Shown here: positions 24,087-36,100 of the stretch, piece by piece
Layout of the letters: each line of letters begins with the position of its first letter
Position numbering within the stretch: the stretch's first letter is position 1
NCBI GenBank assembly: GCA_029961685.1
Contig: JARWKL010000012.1
Coordinates: forward strand, 17,965,227 to 18,029,226
Reading direction: 5' to 3'
From: Aristolochia californica
Taxonomy: Eukaryota > Streptophyta > Magnoliopsida > Piperales > Aristolochiaceae
DNA: 64,000 bases
Program-made: the position numbers and the translations under genes
Notes under the pieces: model-generated
The model's input: only the letters and a program-made list of their open reading frames with translations
Databases searched by the model: none
Told to the model about the DNA's origin: nothing

Positions 24087-24500
24087 TGTTATGGACTCCA
24101 TAGCATCACGAGTTATCCACAGGCATAAGAATTAAATTATGTCAATTTACTTTTAATGTAATTTCATTTGGTTTGGTTTGGTTTAGATGTAATGTGGCGT
24201 GAACCACTTGACCTATGGGTCTATTTTGTAATTCTGTCCTCAACCCTATTTAGGGGGACGTCAAGGGAAGGAAAATAAAGTATTGAGAAACTAGAATTAA
24301 ACAGGTCAGATTCTCCCTCAGAGGTCTAGGTCGGATTCTCCCTCTGAGGTCCAGGTCGAACTTCCTTCAAAGCTCAATCATTCCATTCCTATTTCCATCA
24401 TTCCACGTTCAAGAAACAAGAATCCTCTTCCAGTGTCAGGAACCAATATGGAGGGAAGAGAGGAAAGAAGGGTGACTCTATCCATGGGAAGAACCTAAAA
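24087..24500 (+). repeat. 5' LTR of the chromovirus
   Basis: It is 414 bp, starting TGTTATGGACTCC. The terminal CA is mutated (ends CTAAAA where the 3' LTR ends CTAACA). It includes a GGTTTGGTTTGG microsatellite near 24,170 and a duplicated GTCAGATTCTCCCTC / GTCGGATTCTCCCTC motif. Confidence 0.93.
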
Positions 24501-24503
24501 TCT

Positions 24504-24513
24504 TGGTATCAGA
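24504..24513 (+). other. Primer-binding site (tRNA-Met type)
   Basis: TGGTATCAGA three bases after the LTR end matches the complement of the initiator tRNA-Met 3' end used by most plant LTR retrotransposons. Confidence 0.85.
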
Positions 24514-24613
24514 CAGGTCCACCCTTGGGGATTCCTCTTCCCCCGAGGATTTGAGGCAATTAGTTGAAGATAATCGCCAGAGGACAGACCTTTAGGCTCA
24601 ATCCCGGGAAGAA

Positions 24614-25670
24614 GTGCATCAGACAACCTCTGACCTGCGTGAGGCCATAAAATCCATGGATGCCGCCATCCAAGCTCTCCTCTGGCGACAAGATGACAGT
24701 GTTACACGAGCACAACCGCCGGCAGCCTACTCTCCACCGGCCGACCACCATCGATACCACCCACCACCTCCTCCACCACCACCAATGCGTCATCACAATC
24801 CCCATCTGGGGCCTGCCGCTTAGGGACCAAATACGGTTCCCAGGTATTTAAAACTAGACTTTCCTACATATGATGGGTCTAAGAACCCCTTGATTTGGTT
24901 AACCAAGTGTGATCAGTTCTTTTATCATAAAAAAATACCTACGCATGAGAAAGTTTATTTGGCCGCCTACCACATGCTCGATGAAGCACTTCTATGGTAC
25001 CACCAATTCCGAAATGACCAATTGGTTAAGGATTGGGCAACCTTTAGACAATCTTGCATGATGAGGTTTGGTCCTCCAGCTAGTAGCAATCCATTGGGCG
25101 AATTAATCAATTATAAGTAGACTGGATCACTAGAGGTCTATCAAAAGACCTTCCAGGAACGGTTGGCCCGAGCTAATCAGTTTGTCAGTCACACCTAGTA
25201 TGTTCATATTGTTACTGCTGGTTTGACAGAAGCTCTGTGGCTGGAAGTTGAATTACATGGTACTACAGATTTGGACCATGCTCTGAATTTAGCCAGGTCA
25301 ATTGAGCATAAGCAGCGTGTTCTAAAGGATTCACTGGTCAGAAAACGAGCTTGACCAGGAAGGCACAATGCCACTGTGCCAACTCCTTACTATGGACCTC
25401 CACGTTCTGGAGCTAGTGTAGCCCCATGCCCAGACAACTCTAACTCGACTCCACCTGCTCCTTACTTCAAAAAACTGAATGGACAGGAAATGGATCAGAG
25501 AAAGGCCAAGGGCCTTTGTTTTAACTATGATGAACAATATGTACAAGGTCACCAATGTAAAAGATTATTCTGTATATGTCTGTGGGAGGATGGTGATGAC
25601 ATACTACCAGAGGAGGAGATCGTGGAGACAGACCAAGAGGGTCCAGAGATTTCCCTTCATGCCATGACTG
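24614..25670 (+). pseudogene. Chromovirus gag (broken)
   Basis: The capsid-like core reads FPTYDGSKNPLIWLTKCDQFF, then WYHQFRNDQ...W..F, matching the plant retrotransposon gag domain. The nucleocapsid motif CFNYDEQYVQGHQC has lost its second Cys (C-x2-Y where the family has C-x2-C). A Pro/His-rich segment lies at 24,710-24,800. Stops occur at 24,821, 25,118, 25,196 and 25,352. Confidence 0.85.
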
Positions 25671-25689
25671 GTCTGCGCAGTTCCAGTAC

Positions 25690-28600
25690 CATGCAGGTTA
25701 AAGCACAGTTACATCATCTAAAGTTACTTGCTTTAGTTGATTCTGGCAGTACACATAATTTCATCAGTCAGCCAACGGCATAACAACTTGGGTTAGTAGT
25801 CCAACGACAGACTGGACTTTCTGTATCAGTAGCCAATGGGGCTAAAATTACCAGTGTGGGCATCTGTCTAGCCACACACTTTGATATTGAGGGACACACA
25901 TTTATTGCAGATTCCCTAGTGATTCCACAGTCAGGCTTTGATTTGGTATTGGGAATTAAATGGCCACAACTGTTGGGGCCAATATTATGGGATTTTCAGG
26001 CTTTGACCATGTCCTTTACAGAGGACCACCGTCAGATTACATTGCATGGCACCCAAACACCAGTGCCCTGCGGACTTCAGGTTGTTCAGGTCCAGATCAC
26101 TGCAAACTGTAAGTTATCTCAATTACTTAGAGACTTTGAGGATATCTTTCATGAACCTACTATCCTACCGCAAATTAGGCACTGTGATCACCGTATCTGT
26201 TTGAAAACGAGCACTGAACCTGTAGTGGTGCGTCCTTTTTGTTACCCCCACTTACAGAAGGATGAGATTGAAAGGCAGTGCCAGAAGATACTAGCCCAGG
26301 GTATTATTCAGCCCAGCATGTCTCCTTTTTCCTCACCGGTATTACTGGTCCTCAAGCATGATAAGTCGTGGAGATTTTGTGTGGATTAAAGGCAACTCAA
26401 TGCGCATACCATTAAAGATAAATTTTCCATCCTAGTGGTGGACGAGTTGCTAGATGAGTTACATAGTGCTACTATTTTTACCAAGCTCAATTTGAAATCT
26501 GGCTATCATGAAATCCGAGTTCATCCATCAGATGTGGAGAAAACAGCGTTCCGCACGCACCACAGGCATTTTGAGTTCCTTGTAATGCCATTTGGTCTCT
26601 CAAATGCGCCTTCCACATTCCAAGCCCTCATGAATGAGGTATTTTCCTCTCTCTTAAGGAAATACGTTTTGGTATTTTTCGACGATATTTTGGTCTATAG
26701 TAATAGTTGGGAAGAGCATTTTCAGCACCTTCACAAGGTATTTACTCTTATTTGCTCACATCATTTGGTTTTAAATCAATCCAAATGTTCTATGGGAACC
26801 TCAAAAGTGGCATACTTGGGCCACGTTATTTCAGCAGTTGGGGTGAAAGTAGACCAGAGTAAGATACAAGCCGTCATAGATTGGCCTCCTCCCACATCCA
26901 TTACAGCATTAAGGGAATTTTTGGGCCTAGCTGGGTATTACAGGAAATTTATTTGCAACTATGGCTAGATTGCAGCTCCGCTCAACAACCTACTAAAGAA
27001 AAATGCCTTTACTAGTCTTAGACAGCGACTCATTCCTTTCAGCAGTTGAAAGAGGCCTTATCATCCTCCCCAGTTTTACAGCTACCAGACTTTGATGAGT
27101 CATTTGTGGTGGAATGTGATGCTTCGGGGGGCAGTATTGGTGCAGTGTTACACCAACAGGGACACCCGATTGCTTATTTTAGCCGCCAATTTGGCCAACA
27201 CCACCACAAGTTAGCAACTTATGAGAGGGAACTGATCGGATTAGCAAAAACCATACAACATTGGCGGCGTTATCTTTGGGGACGCCCATTTATGATTCAC
27301 ACTGATCATTGCAGCCTCAAGTATATGCTTGAGTAGCGCCTCACTACCTCACTGCACCAGCATTGGTTAAGTAAACTTATGGGGTTTGACTTTACTGTGA
27401 AGTATAAATCTAGGAGTTTGAATGTGGGGGCTAATGCTTTATCTCGCCGGGACATTCCAGACTCGCAATTACATGCCATAAGTCAGCCCAGAGCTCTCTT
27501 GTTGGATTCTATACGGGAAGAAACAAAACAGTACCCATAAATTATTGCTTTATATCATGAGATCCAGCAGGGGACAGCGGCAACCCATTGGACTGTTCAG
27601 GATAATCTGGTTCTCTTCAAAAACAGGATCTTTTTACACCACACGTCACCACTGATTCACAACATTTTAGCCTCCTTCCATGACAGTACACATGAGGGCC
27701 GACAAAAAACATATTTCTGGATAAGTCGGGAATTTTATTGGAGGGGTATGAAGCGCAGTATAGCCGATTATGTGGCGGCTTGTCAGATTTGTCAACGGAA
27801 TAAAGCTGAATCATTAAGTCCAGCAGCTGCCGTCACAAGTCTGGTATGATATTTCCATGGACTTCATAGATGGACTTCCCTCATCGTCAGGCAAATCCGT
27901 TATCTTTGTAGTGGTTGATCGTTTCTCCAAGTATGACCATTTCATACCTCTGGCGTATCCTTACACTGCAACTCACGTCGCTCAGCTTTTTGTGGATAAT
28001 ATTGTACGCTTACATGAGATGCCTAATTCCATTACCAGTGATAGGGATGCCATCTTTACCAGTACATTATGGAAAGAACTATTCAAGCTGTAGGGCACAA
28101 CGTTAGCATTCTCTTCAGCCTACCATCCGCAGATAGATGGTCAGACAGAGGTCGTCAATAGGACAATTGAGATGTATCTTCGTTGTTTCGTGGGGGACTC
28201 ACCTAAACGGTGGGTTAAGTGGCTCGCCCGGGCTGAATTCTGTTACAACACCTACCACAGCGCACTCGGAACAACCCCATTCAAGGTAGTATATGGTAGA
28301 GACCTGCCCAACCTTTTATCATATGAACTGGGTGCCTCCAAGGTCGCCATTTTGGACCAAGCATTAGCAGAAAGAGACACCTTGCTCACTGAGGTGAGCA
28401 CTCATTTCCAAGTGGCACAACATACTATGAAGTTGTATTATGACAAGAAGCACCGGGAAGTCTTCTTTTCTCCAGGAGATTATGTATGGCTGCGTCTCCA
28501 ACACTATAGGTAGTTGTCACTGACAGCCTCTAAACGCGACAAGCTCTCTCCGAAGTATTATGGTCCCTTTTAGGTTATGGACCGCATTGGTAGAGTTGCC

Positions 28601-28900
28601 TACCGCTTGCAGCTTCCACCAGAGGCCAGGATTCACAATGTGTTTCATGTCTCCCAACTGAAGGCCTTCCAAGGTGACTCTCCCTTGCTGCACACACCTC
28701 TGCACCCACTACATGAGGGACGTGTCCTTTCTACTCCAACACAGGTATTACAGGCTCATCGCATTCAGGGTGATTGGGAGATCCTAGTGCAATGGGCTAA
28801 TGCTGATCCCAGTGACACAACATGGGAGCCATTAGCTGCGTTCCGCACCCTTTACCCCTACTTCGAGCTTGAGGACAAGCTCTTTCTCCAGGAGGGGGAT
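25690..28900 (+). pseudogene. Chromovirus pol (PR-RT-RH-INT-chromodomain, broken)
   Basis: Protease: LVDSGSTHNFIS near 25,735-25,775. RT (26,200-26,970): YHEIRVHPSDVEKTAFRTH, VMPFGLSNAPSTFQ and the catalytic FFDDILVYS, intact. RNase H (27,060-27,500): FVVECDASGGSIGAVL, TYERELIGL and TDHCSLKYMLE. Integrase: HHCC finger with HDSTH and CQIC (27,680-27,795), then DDE core with MDFIDGLP, ITSDRDAIFTS and an NRTIE block (27,855-28,180). C-terminal GPF.V.DRIG.VAYRL followed by a chromodomain (WEILVQWANADPSDTTWEP, 28,770-28,835). Stops at 25,781, 26,387, 26,966, 27,013, 27,019, 27,334, 27,538, 28,091, 28,511 and 28,571, and a frame change at about 27,830. Dead. Confidence 0.93.
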
Positions 28901-28902
28901 GA
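28890..28902 (+). other. Polypurine tract
   Basis: AGGAGGGGGATGA lies immediately before the 3' LTR, the plus-strand primer site. Confidence 0.85.
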
Positions 28903-29361
28903 TGTTATGGACTCCATAGCATCACGAGTTATCCACATGCATATGAATTAAATTATGTCAATTTACTTTTAATGTAATTTCACTTGGTTTGGTTTGGTTT
29001 AGTTTGGTTTAGTTTGGTTTAGTTTGGTTTGGTTTGGTTTAGATGTAATGTGGCGTGAACCACTTGACCTATGGGTCTATTTTGTAATTCCGTCCTCAAC
29101 CCTATTTAGGGGGACATCAAGGGAAGGAAAATCAAGTATTGAGAAACTAGAATTAAACAGGTCAGATTCTCCCTCAGAGGTCTAGGTCGGATTCTCCCTC
29201 TGAGGTCCAGGTTGAGCTTCCTTCAAAGCTCAATCATTCCACTCCTATTTCCATCATTCCACATTCAAGAAACAAGAATCCTCTTCGAGCGTCAAGAACC
29301 AATATGGAGGGAAGAGAGGAAAGAAGGGTGATTTGATCCATGGCTTGGGAAGAATCTAACA
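28903..29361 (+). repeat. 3' LTR of the chromovirus
   Basis: It is 459 bp, TGTTATGG...CTAACA. It is longer than the 5' LTR mainly because the GGTTTGGTTTAGTTT microsatellite (28,984-29,040) is expanded and a short GGCTTG insertion occurs near the end. Confidence 0.93.
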
Positions 29362-29366
29362 AAGTG

Positions 29367-32300
29367 TTTGTAGGCACTCAATAACAACAAATTGATTTTT
29401 AAATTGGGGGACAATACAAAAAGTAACTCAACTTAAAAATGATTTCACATAACAAGGTCAAAAGCAATGATATGAATAACAAAATCTAAGAGTAAAAGAG
29501 CTCACATTCAAGTTTGACCAAGATCAATCAATTATTTCAAACTATGAGGACATTGATACTTGGATTTTTTAAAATTCAAACCACTAAATAAAATGACATT
29601 TAAAAGCTCCTTCAAATGCCCCAACGAATTAATATGCTAGAATGCATAGTAATTTCAAAGTATAAAAACAAATATTCTAGCATGATATATGCTAAATAAA
29701 AAAAAATTTAAAATATAAACTCGAAAATACATAGCTCTATAGAGGAATGCTTTTTTAAAAACCCCAAATCATTTTTCAAAATTTATTTTTAAGTGTAAGA
29801 ACACAGCATTGACTCATTTTGTCTTAGGAGTCAAGCTTAGTAAATCTTGAGGCAAAATTGACTTAAATAGCTGAGTTTCATTGTTCAAAAATAGAATTGT
29901 TGAGTTCAAAAGAATTTTTTTATCCTTTCTAAATTTCAATGAAACCTCGATTAAAAATCACAATAGAATACAATAAAACCACTTCTCATCATATTGGTAA
30001 GTTACTTACATATTTCAGAAACATATCTTAGCTAAATTGAAGCCTCAAATCTTGTTTCATAATTTTTTTTGGAATACACCATTTTGGACAGATGTGACCC
30101 AAACAGTCTTCTTAATCGGATACCTTTTTCATTTGGTTTCACTATGTCACAAGCACATCTTAAAATCAACATTTTCATAATGGACAGTTGCCCTAATCAA
30201 GTTTAACAAACTCCAGTAGAAGTGGATACATAAGCAAAAATTTGAGCCAACCTTAGGCAACTAAATCATTTTTTTACTTTATTTTATTGGACAAAATTCT
30301 AAGCCAATGTAAATTTGGGCTACTTAAACATAGTTTGGTTTATCCAAACTAAGATCCAAATCATTGACACAAAAATGTTATGCCACTGAATCAACCTATG
30401 TTTTTAAATCGGTTAAAACACAAATTATCCTTTGGGCTATATCTAATGTCTTGTTCATTCATTAAGAATTTAATGTATTACTCACATTGTATAGGGCTTC
30501 TAACATCGATTTATAAAGAGTTAAATAAATGATTGTAAAATTCAAGCCTAAAATAAATATTAAATTATGCCATCAAACAATCCACTAGATAGAAATATAT
30601 GGTGAATAATTAGATTAAAAAATAAACATTTAATAAAACAAACTTTCAAATCATATTTATCCATCAATGTTTATTTTGAGTTAATCATCTTTTAATTAAC
30701 TAACCCAAAAAAATTAATTAAAAATTTGGATCTATAATTGAATTGAAGAGCCAAATTTTGGTTACGAAATAGCCCTTTTTATAGAACAATCCATATTTTT
30801 TCTAGTCAAAATAAACAGGCTAAAAAAATAATCATAATTGATCTCAAAAAATAAATCTTTAAGCAAATATTTTTTGTACACTTTTTAGAATCAATGTGGA
30901 AGCAATGTTTGGGGGTCTAATTTCCCCTTAATTATGATTTTTTCATTGAAGTCTTGCTCTGATACCAATTGTTATCCAAAAAATAAATTTGAATTTATAA
31001 ATTAATTTAATTTTATATTAAAAATAAAATAATTGGAGCACTTACCTATTTGAAGAAATTTTTCCAATACTTGAGGTCCGCCTATCCTCTTTAGGTGATT
31101 GGTTCTTGATGTAAATCTCTCTCATGAGATGGGGAAAAGTCTATTTGAAGATTAGTTTGGCCTCCTCAACATAAAATTGTTTAAAGTATAGTGGCCCATA
31201 AATTCCTTCACATCTTAACTTTTCACTCAAACTTAAACTTTAATTAGACGAAGCATCCTGAGTTTGATCCCAAGCTTGACACCCAACTAAGTTTTGTTTG
31301 TTAAATCGTTTGCAAGTATCCATCAAGCTTCTTTGAGCATCCATATTTCAAACACAAAAAGATAAGTCATAACACATTTAAACAATTAAATGTAAATAGA
31401 AGAGTAATATAACTAAAACACCTTTAAATAAAGACTTTTTTGTGAGACCTCTTCCTGTGAGACTCCTGTAAGTCTCCACCATATTAATTTAGGCTTTATA
31501 AGACTTCTTGTTATGAGAGTCATGTAAGACTTTTATTCATGTTCTTCAACAACATTAATCTAGGAGAGTTTTTAGGAATTTAAAAGTTACATAAATCATA
31601 GGGAATTCTTTCTTATTCTAGCAAGATTCGATCTTCTTCAAAACTGGCGATTGAACTCCTCTTTTCTACGAGTTGGCGCCAATTTCTAATTTTTTGGGCG
31701 GTGCCACTTTTTATTTTTCTTATTTCTTCTTTTCTTTGCTTTTTATCTTCTTCCTTAGGGTCAACTTTTAGGTCTCAATCAGAGAACTATACCACAAGCA
31801 GTATGTTTAACAAATATTGAGTGATCCACCTCAGTTCTTTTGAAGCCAAAACTAAGGGTACACATGAACTCTTAATTTTACTCCCTTGTATGCACTTGAT
31901 TCCTGACTGAACTGTGTGATTGGATTTTCAAATCATTAAACAGTGTTCAATAAATCATCTTGAGCTTGAATTTTCAAACACAATTGAGATACATTTGTGA
32001 GACCCAGGTGTAAGAGAACCTTTATTTTCAAATCCTTTTATAGTAGTTGATGATTTTCTACTATTAAGTTATTATATTTTCAAATCACTAGATACGATTC
32101 TGCAAATCAATAAGAGCCTCCTTAGAATTTCAAATCTATCTTTCAAATTGGCAGTTTCAAGTGAGAACTTTATTTTAAAATCATTGTGTTTCATACTTTT
32201 AAACTTACATTCTCTTAAGCTGCTACTATCTCAATTCAAGAGCACAGAATTGGGGTGTATTTTGTTTTATGCTTCATTGCAGTTTATAAAAGATCCACCT

Positions 32301-32440
32301 AGAGCTTGATTGTAAACTCAAGTAAAACTTTTATTGCTATATGCACAGAGTGAGTTTTGTCTAAGCACATCCATAGACCCTTTTGTAAGGCATTTGTTGC
32401 CAGTGGTTGTAATTGGGTTATTTATCCATAGTCTAGAGTT
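29367..32440. other. Spacer, mostly unrecognised
   Basis: It is AT-rich, with no open frame of note. The only structured signal is an antisense PBS-like site at 30,951-30,970 (separate entry). The 31,435-31,560 segment has two imperfect copies of a GTGAGACTC/ATGAGAGTC-TGTAAGACTT motif. Confidence 0.45.
30951..30970 (-). other. PBS-like site of an unidentified LTR element
   Basis: On the minus strand it reads AACAATTGGTATCAGAGC, i.e. an LTR-like AACA end followed by a tRNA-Met primer site. The LTR would extend right from about 30,970, but its other end and a partner LTR were not found. Confidence 0.4.
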
Positions 32441-32760
32441 GGCCAAACTGTAGAAGCTCTATATGAGCTGCTAAAGGCAGGTTTCATATGGGCATCAAAA
32501 GCTCTTTCTTAGCCCGTCCTGTTCCTTCAGAAACATGAGAATTAACTAAAGTGTTGAAGAAGACAGTTTTGAACTATTATCCCATCCCTCTTATTGCAGA
32601 GCTTTTCTAGTAAACCTTCACCCTCTTAACTAAGTGCAGATTGCCAACGAAGATGAGACGAAAATAACTTGTGTGACAAAGGTACATTTGAATTTGTGGT
32701 TGTGTCCTTTGGGTTAACAACTGCCTCTAGCATATTCTATACCCTAATGAATGAAACAAA
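32440..32760 (+). pseudogene. Ty3/gypsy RT remnant
   Basis: It contains a run of degraded gypsy RT motifs across frames: ELLKAGFI.ASKA, PVLF.QKH, YPIPLIA, then E-D-E-T-K-I-T-C-V-T-K and FEFVVVSFGLTTASS. Frameshifts and stops are dense. It is a small fragment unrelated in sequence to the 24-29 kb chromovirus. Confidence 0.65.
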
Positions 32761-32899
32761 GTAAACTAAATATAACCTGATCATACCTTAAAACACTCCA
32801 TTAAATTGGAGCATATATGTTACAAACCTTTTCTCTCAATTCTCTATTTAAACATAAAAAATACAAAAAATTAAAAAGGTTAAAATCTTACTGAAAGAA

Positions 32900-33065
32900 A
32901 TGCACTCGATGGTGGAAAAACCTATGGTACTGCACTGCGACAATGAGGCAGCTACTTCTATAGCGAACTATCCAATATTTCTTGAGTGGATAAAACATTA
33001 AGGTAGATTGAACTACTAAAATTCCTTCATGGCAAGATTCTCTTAAGCATTAGACAACCAATCCA
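32900..33065 (+). pseudogene. Ty1/copia RNase H remnant
   Basis: It reads PMVLHCDNEAATSIAN followed by a degraded HERTKH-like block and F-H-G-K-I-L, the CDN(Q/E)(A/S)A region of copia RNase H. It ends about 80 bp from the SF3a60 stop codon, so the gene's 3' UTR must overlap or abut it. Confidence 0.6.
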
Positions 33066-33141
33066 TACTTCTTGATTGCTTGCCTAAATGCTAACGACGA
33101 TTGAGACCAAACAAGTCGTTGATGTTCTATGGAGCTTGACT

Positions 33142-36100
33142 TCAGATGAGGCCCTGGCGTTGCAGGTCTGTAAATGTCTTCTTGTTGTAGATGTTACCTT
33201 CCTTGTCCTCATATTCTTCTTCAAGGTCCGGTCTCCACTTGTTTAGTCCTTGCTTTTCTTGTATCTTCTCCCACAGAAACTTAGCTTCCTGAAACAAACA
33301 AGCCCAACTAGCTGAGAATAGTAAATAGGAAATAGCAGGTCTTCCAATTTCAGCAATAGAAGATGGCACACGAAGGCAACTTTGATGAATTGGGTAGAAT
33401 GACAACAGAATCTCCCCACAGAGTCCGCACACTGAAGTGCATTTGTGCAAGCAAGAGCTCATAGCTCTTACGTCATGCATGCATAAATACAACAAACCTG
33501 CAAATTGAGTATAACTTGCACAGGATTTGACTCTTACCAATTACCTGAGGCAAACAGATGACCAAATAAAACTGTATAGCAACTTGAATACAAAGGTTTG
33601 CTATTGTCCAGATAACAAACATGGCAGCATTGTAAAATTAAGAACAATAGTTGGTTTTGTTGAAAATCAGTAACTGTGCTATCAACTACCAAGATTTTCA
33701 GCTTCCACAGATTCTGATCTCCTATGTTGAAGTTCATGTTGTATTTTTGTGTAAATTATTTAGTACAAGTGACTTAAATATAATTGCGGTACTCATAAAA
33801 GACTTAAAAATAAATATGTGTGACATTAAATGGTACATCATTCTTACTGTTTGCTAAGTTTAGTTTTGTCCTACAATGTAGTTATACTATACAATAAGGG
33901 TATTTTAGTGATCAAAGTAATAACCTCTTGAGTACAACTCAAGTACCAAGGTAGTTATGAAATTGTGAATTTCTCAAGAGAATTAATGAAAGAAAGAGGG
34001 GGTCCACCTGTATCTCTCCAATGCTCTAGAAGAGTTTTGTGCCCTTATTCCACATTAAAAATTAGTCATAGACCACATCTTTCTATAGTTGCACTTGCAA
34101 CCCTACTCTAATACTTGATCACATAGTCCTTAGAATGAAAAAATATAATTTTTTGTCACAATGTTAGAAATAGAAAATTACACACGAAAATATTTCTTTT
34201 TTCTTTACTGGAGCATTGAGGAATTTTTCAGGCCACAGATCTCAATGATAACCATAGGGCCTCATATGTCAAGTGCAATCAGTAGAAAGAAAGACAGGGG
34301 AGGTTGACACAAAAAAGAGAGGGTTTTATGTTGAGGGAGGAAAAAGGAAGAGATGGACGGAGACATGTGAAAAGCAGAACAAGAGGTTCTTAGAGTATGC
34401 CCTGACTCGCTCCACCTCTTAATTATAATATTACTCAAGCATTACTGCAACTAAACTCAAGTATCAAAATGTGTACAAAGATGCTCCTCACCTAAACTAA
34501 TTAATTAGAGCCAATCAAGTAAACCTGAAGTACAAGCAGAAACTAAGTAATTTTTCTGCCAAAACTCAAGTAGCTCATAGTGCAAAGGCATCCATAATTC
34601 TCTGCCGGTTTGTAAGGATGTAAGAGAGAGAAGAGAAGATGAGAAAGATAGAACAAGAGGTGAGAAGGTCAGAAGAAAAGCCTTCGACATGAAGAGTGGC
34701 AGAGATTAGGATTGATGGAATACCTCTCCTTTCATCAAACATAAAATTTCGTATCACACATAAAATTTCGTAAAAATTGCAAGAGTAGCCTTATGCCCTA
34801 TTACACTTGGAGATAAGTCATCAATATCAGAGACTAAAATACCCATAAAAACAGAAAATTACATTTTTTGACATTCTCAGACAAGTCTAACAAATGTTCA
34901 CAGCTTCACTAACACTCTCTACACCAGCACCGTGACATTAGTGACAAGCTGGTAATGATTAATATCTATGGCCAACTGGTAGGAAATTGTCAAAGTTAAC
35001 ATCATAATTTTCACTAATTTATTTAATATAAGGGACTTGAATATTAAAACCTTAATAATTTGTCCTCTAGGATTCTCATCTGAAAAATTCCGGTGCCACC
35101 CAAAATCATTCTTTTTCTGGCCATGTGATGAAAGAGAAAATTTTAACTATGACAATTTGCTTCAGAGAGGTTCACATTGAACAACATAGTCAATGTAACA
35201 TATGTGGTCACTGACAAAAGCCATTGGGTTATCTTTTAATTCATTGTTCATAAAGCTTCAACATTTGGGTTGCATTTTTTAAAAATATGGATTTAGTTGT
35301 TATTTTCTGATGATTTTTTAAATAATTTAATTCAAATTTTCAGCTGGTCCAATAATAAAAACTGGAGAAATTTTGTGGCACCTATCGTTTGAAGCAGCAG
35401 TTTGATCTTTTTCTATTTTAAAACCATTTTTTTTTAAAAGGACTTTTTCTTTTCTGAAACTAATGAGTGTTAGATGTTACCTTAGAGGATAATTTTGTTT
35501 TTTCATCTTGTCAGTTGGTTCTCTCAGTTTCTTCTCTTCTTTTTTTCCAGCATGGGTTATTGCACAAGTAGAGAGAGAGGCATTATGATTAGCGTGCTTT
35601 TTCTATGTAGCATAAAGGAGTTAGAGGTCATGATCACTAACCTCGAGAGTGCCTTTTCTGCAACAACTTTTTTTCTGCTCTAATCTCTCAATTCTCTTTT
35701 CCTCTTCCTCTTCTTACAATTTTAAAAGTCTTCATTTACTGTTATTTTGAGCCACAACCCCAGGATTGGTGGTTTAGAACGGTTTTGTAGCCTTGGAGTG
35801 AGTTTTTTGTGCCTTATTGTGGATCAAGGTGTTGCTTGTCCCGTTCTCTGTTTGTGGCAGACTCAAGAAAAAGGAAAAAGATGTTTCTGTTGAGAGTTTC
35901 ACAGCTGGGAGATGCTTGTATTATGCAGCTACTAATGCTTGTCAGTTTATGGCTGTTAATTAGAAAGAAGTGATTTTTTTTCATGATCTGAGAATCAGTA
36001 CTGGTTTGCACAAATAGGCAGGACTGATATATGTTTTGGTAGCTGCTTGCTTGGTCAAGTTTCTGGAAAACATTGAATACTGGTTGGTAGTAAATTGCAC

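Larger units (their letters stand above)
24087..29361 (+). mobile_element. Complete but inactive Ty3/gypsy chromovirus
   Basis: The 5,275-bp element has LTRs 24087-24500 and 28903-29361 (TGTTATGG...), a PBS at 24504, a PPT at 28890-28902 and a perfect 5-bp target duplication AAGTG (24082-24086 and 29362-29366). Domain order gag, protease, RT, RNase H, integrase, chromodomain identifies a plant chromovirus (Reina/Tekay-like; clade not certain). Coding is broken by about a dozen in-frame stops and at least one frameshift. LTRs differ at roughly 4% of sites by hand count, excluding a TTTGG-repeat length difference, so the insertion is moderately old. It is non-autonomous today. Confidence 0.95.
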
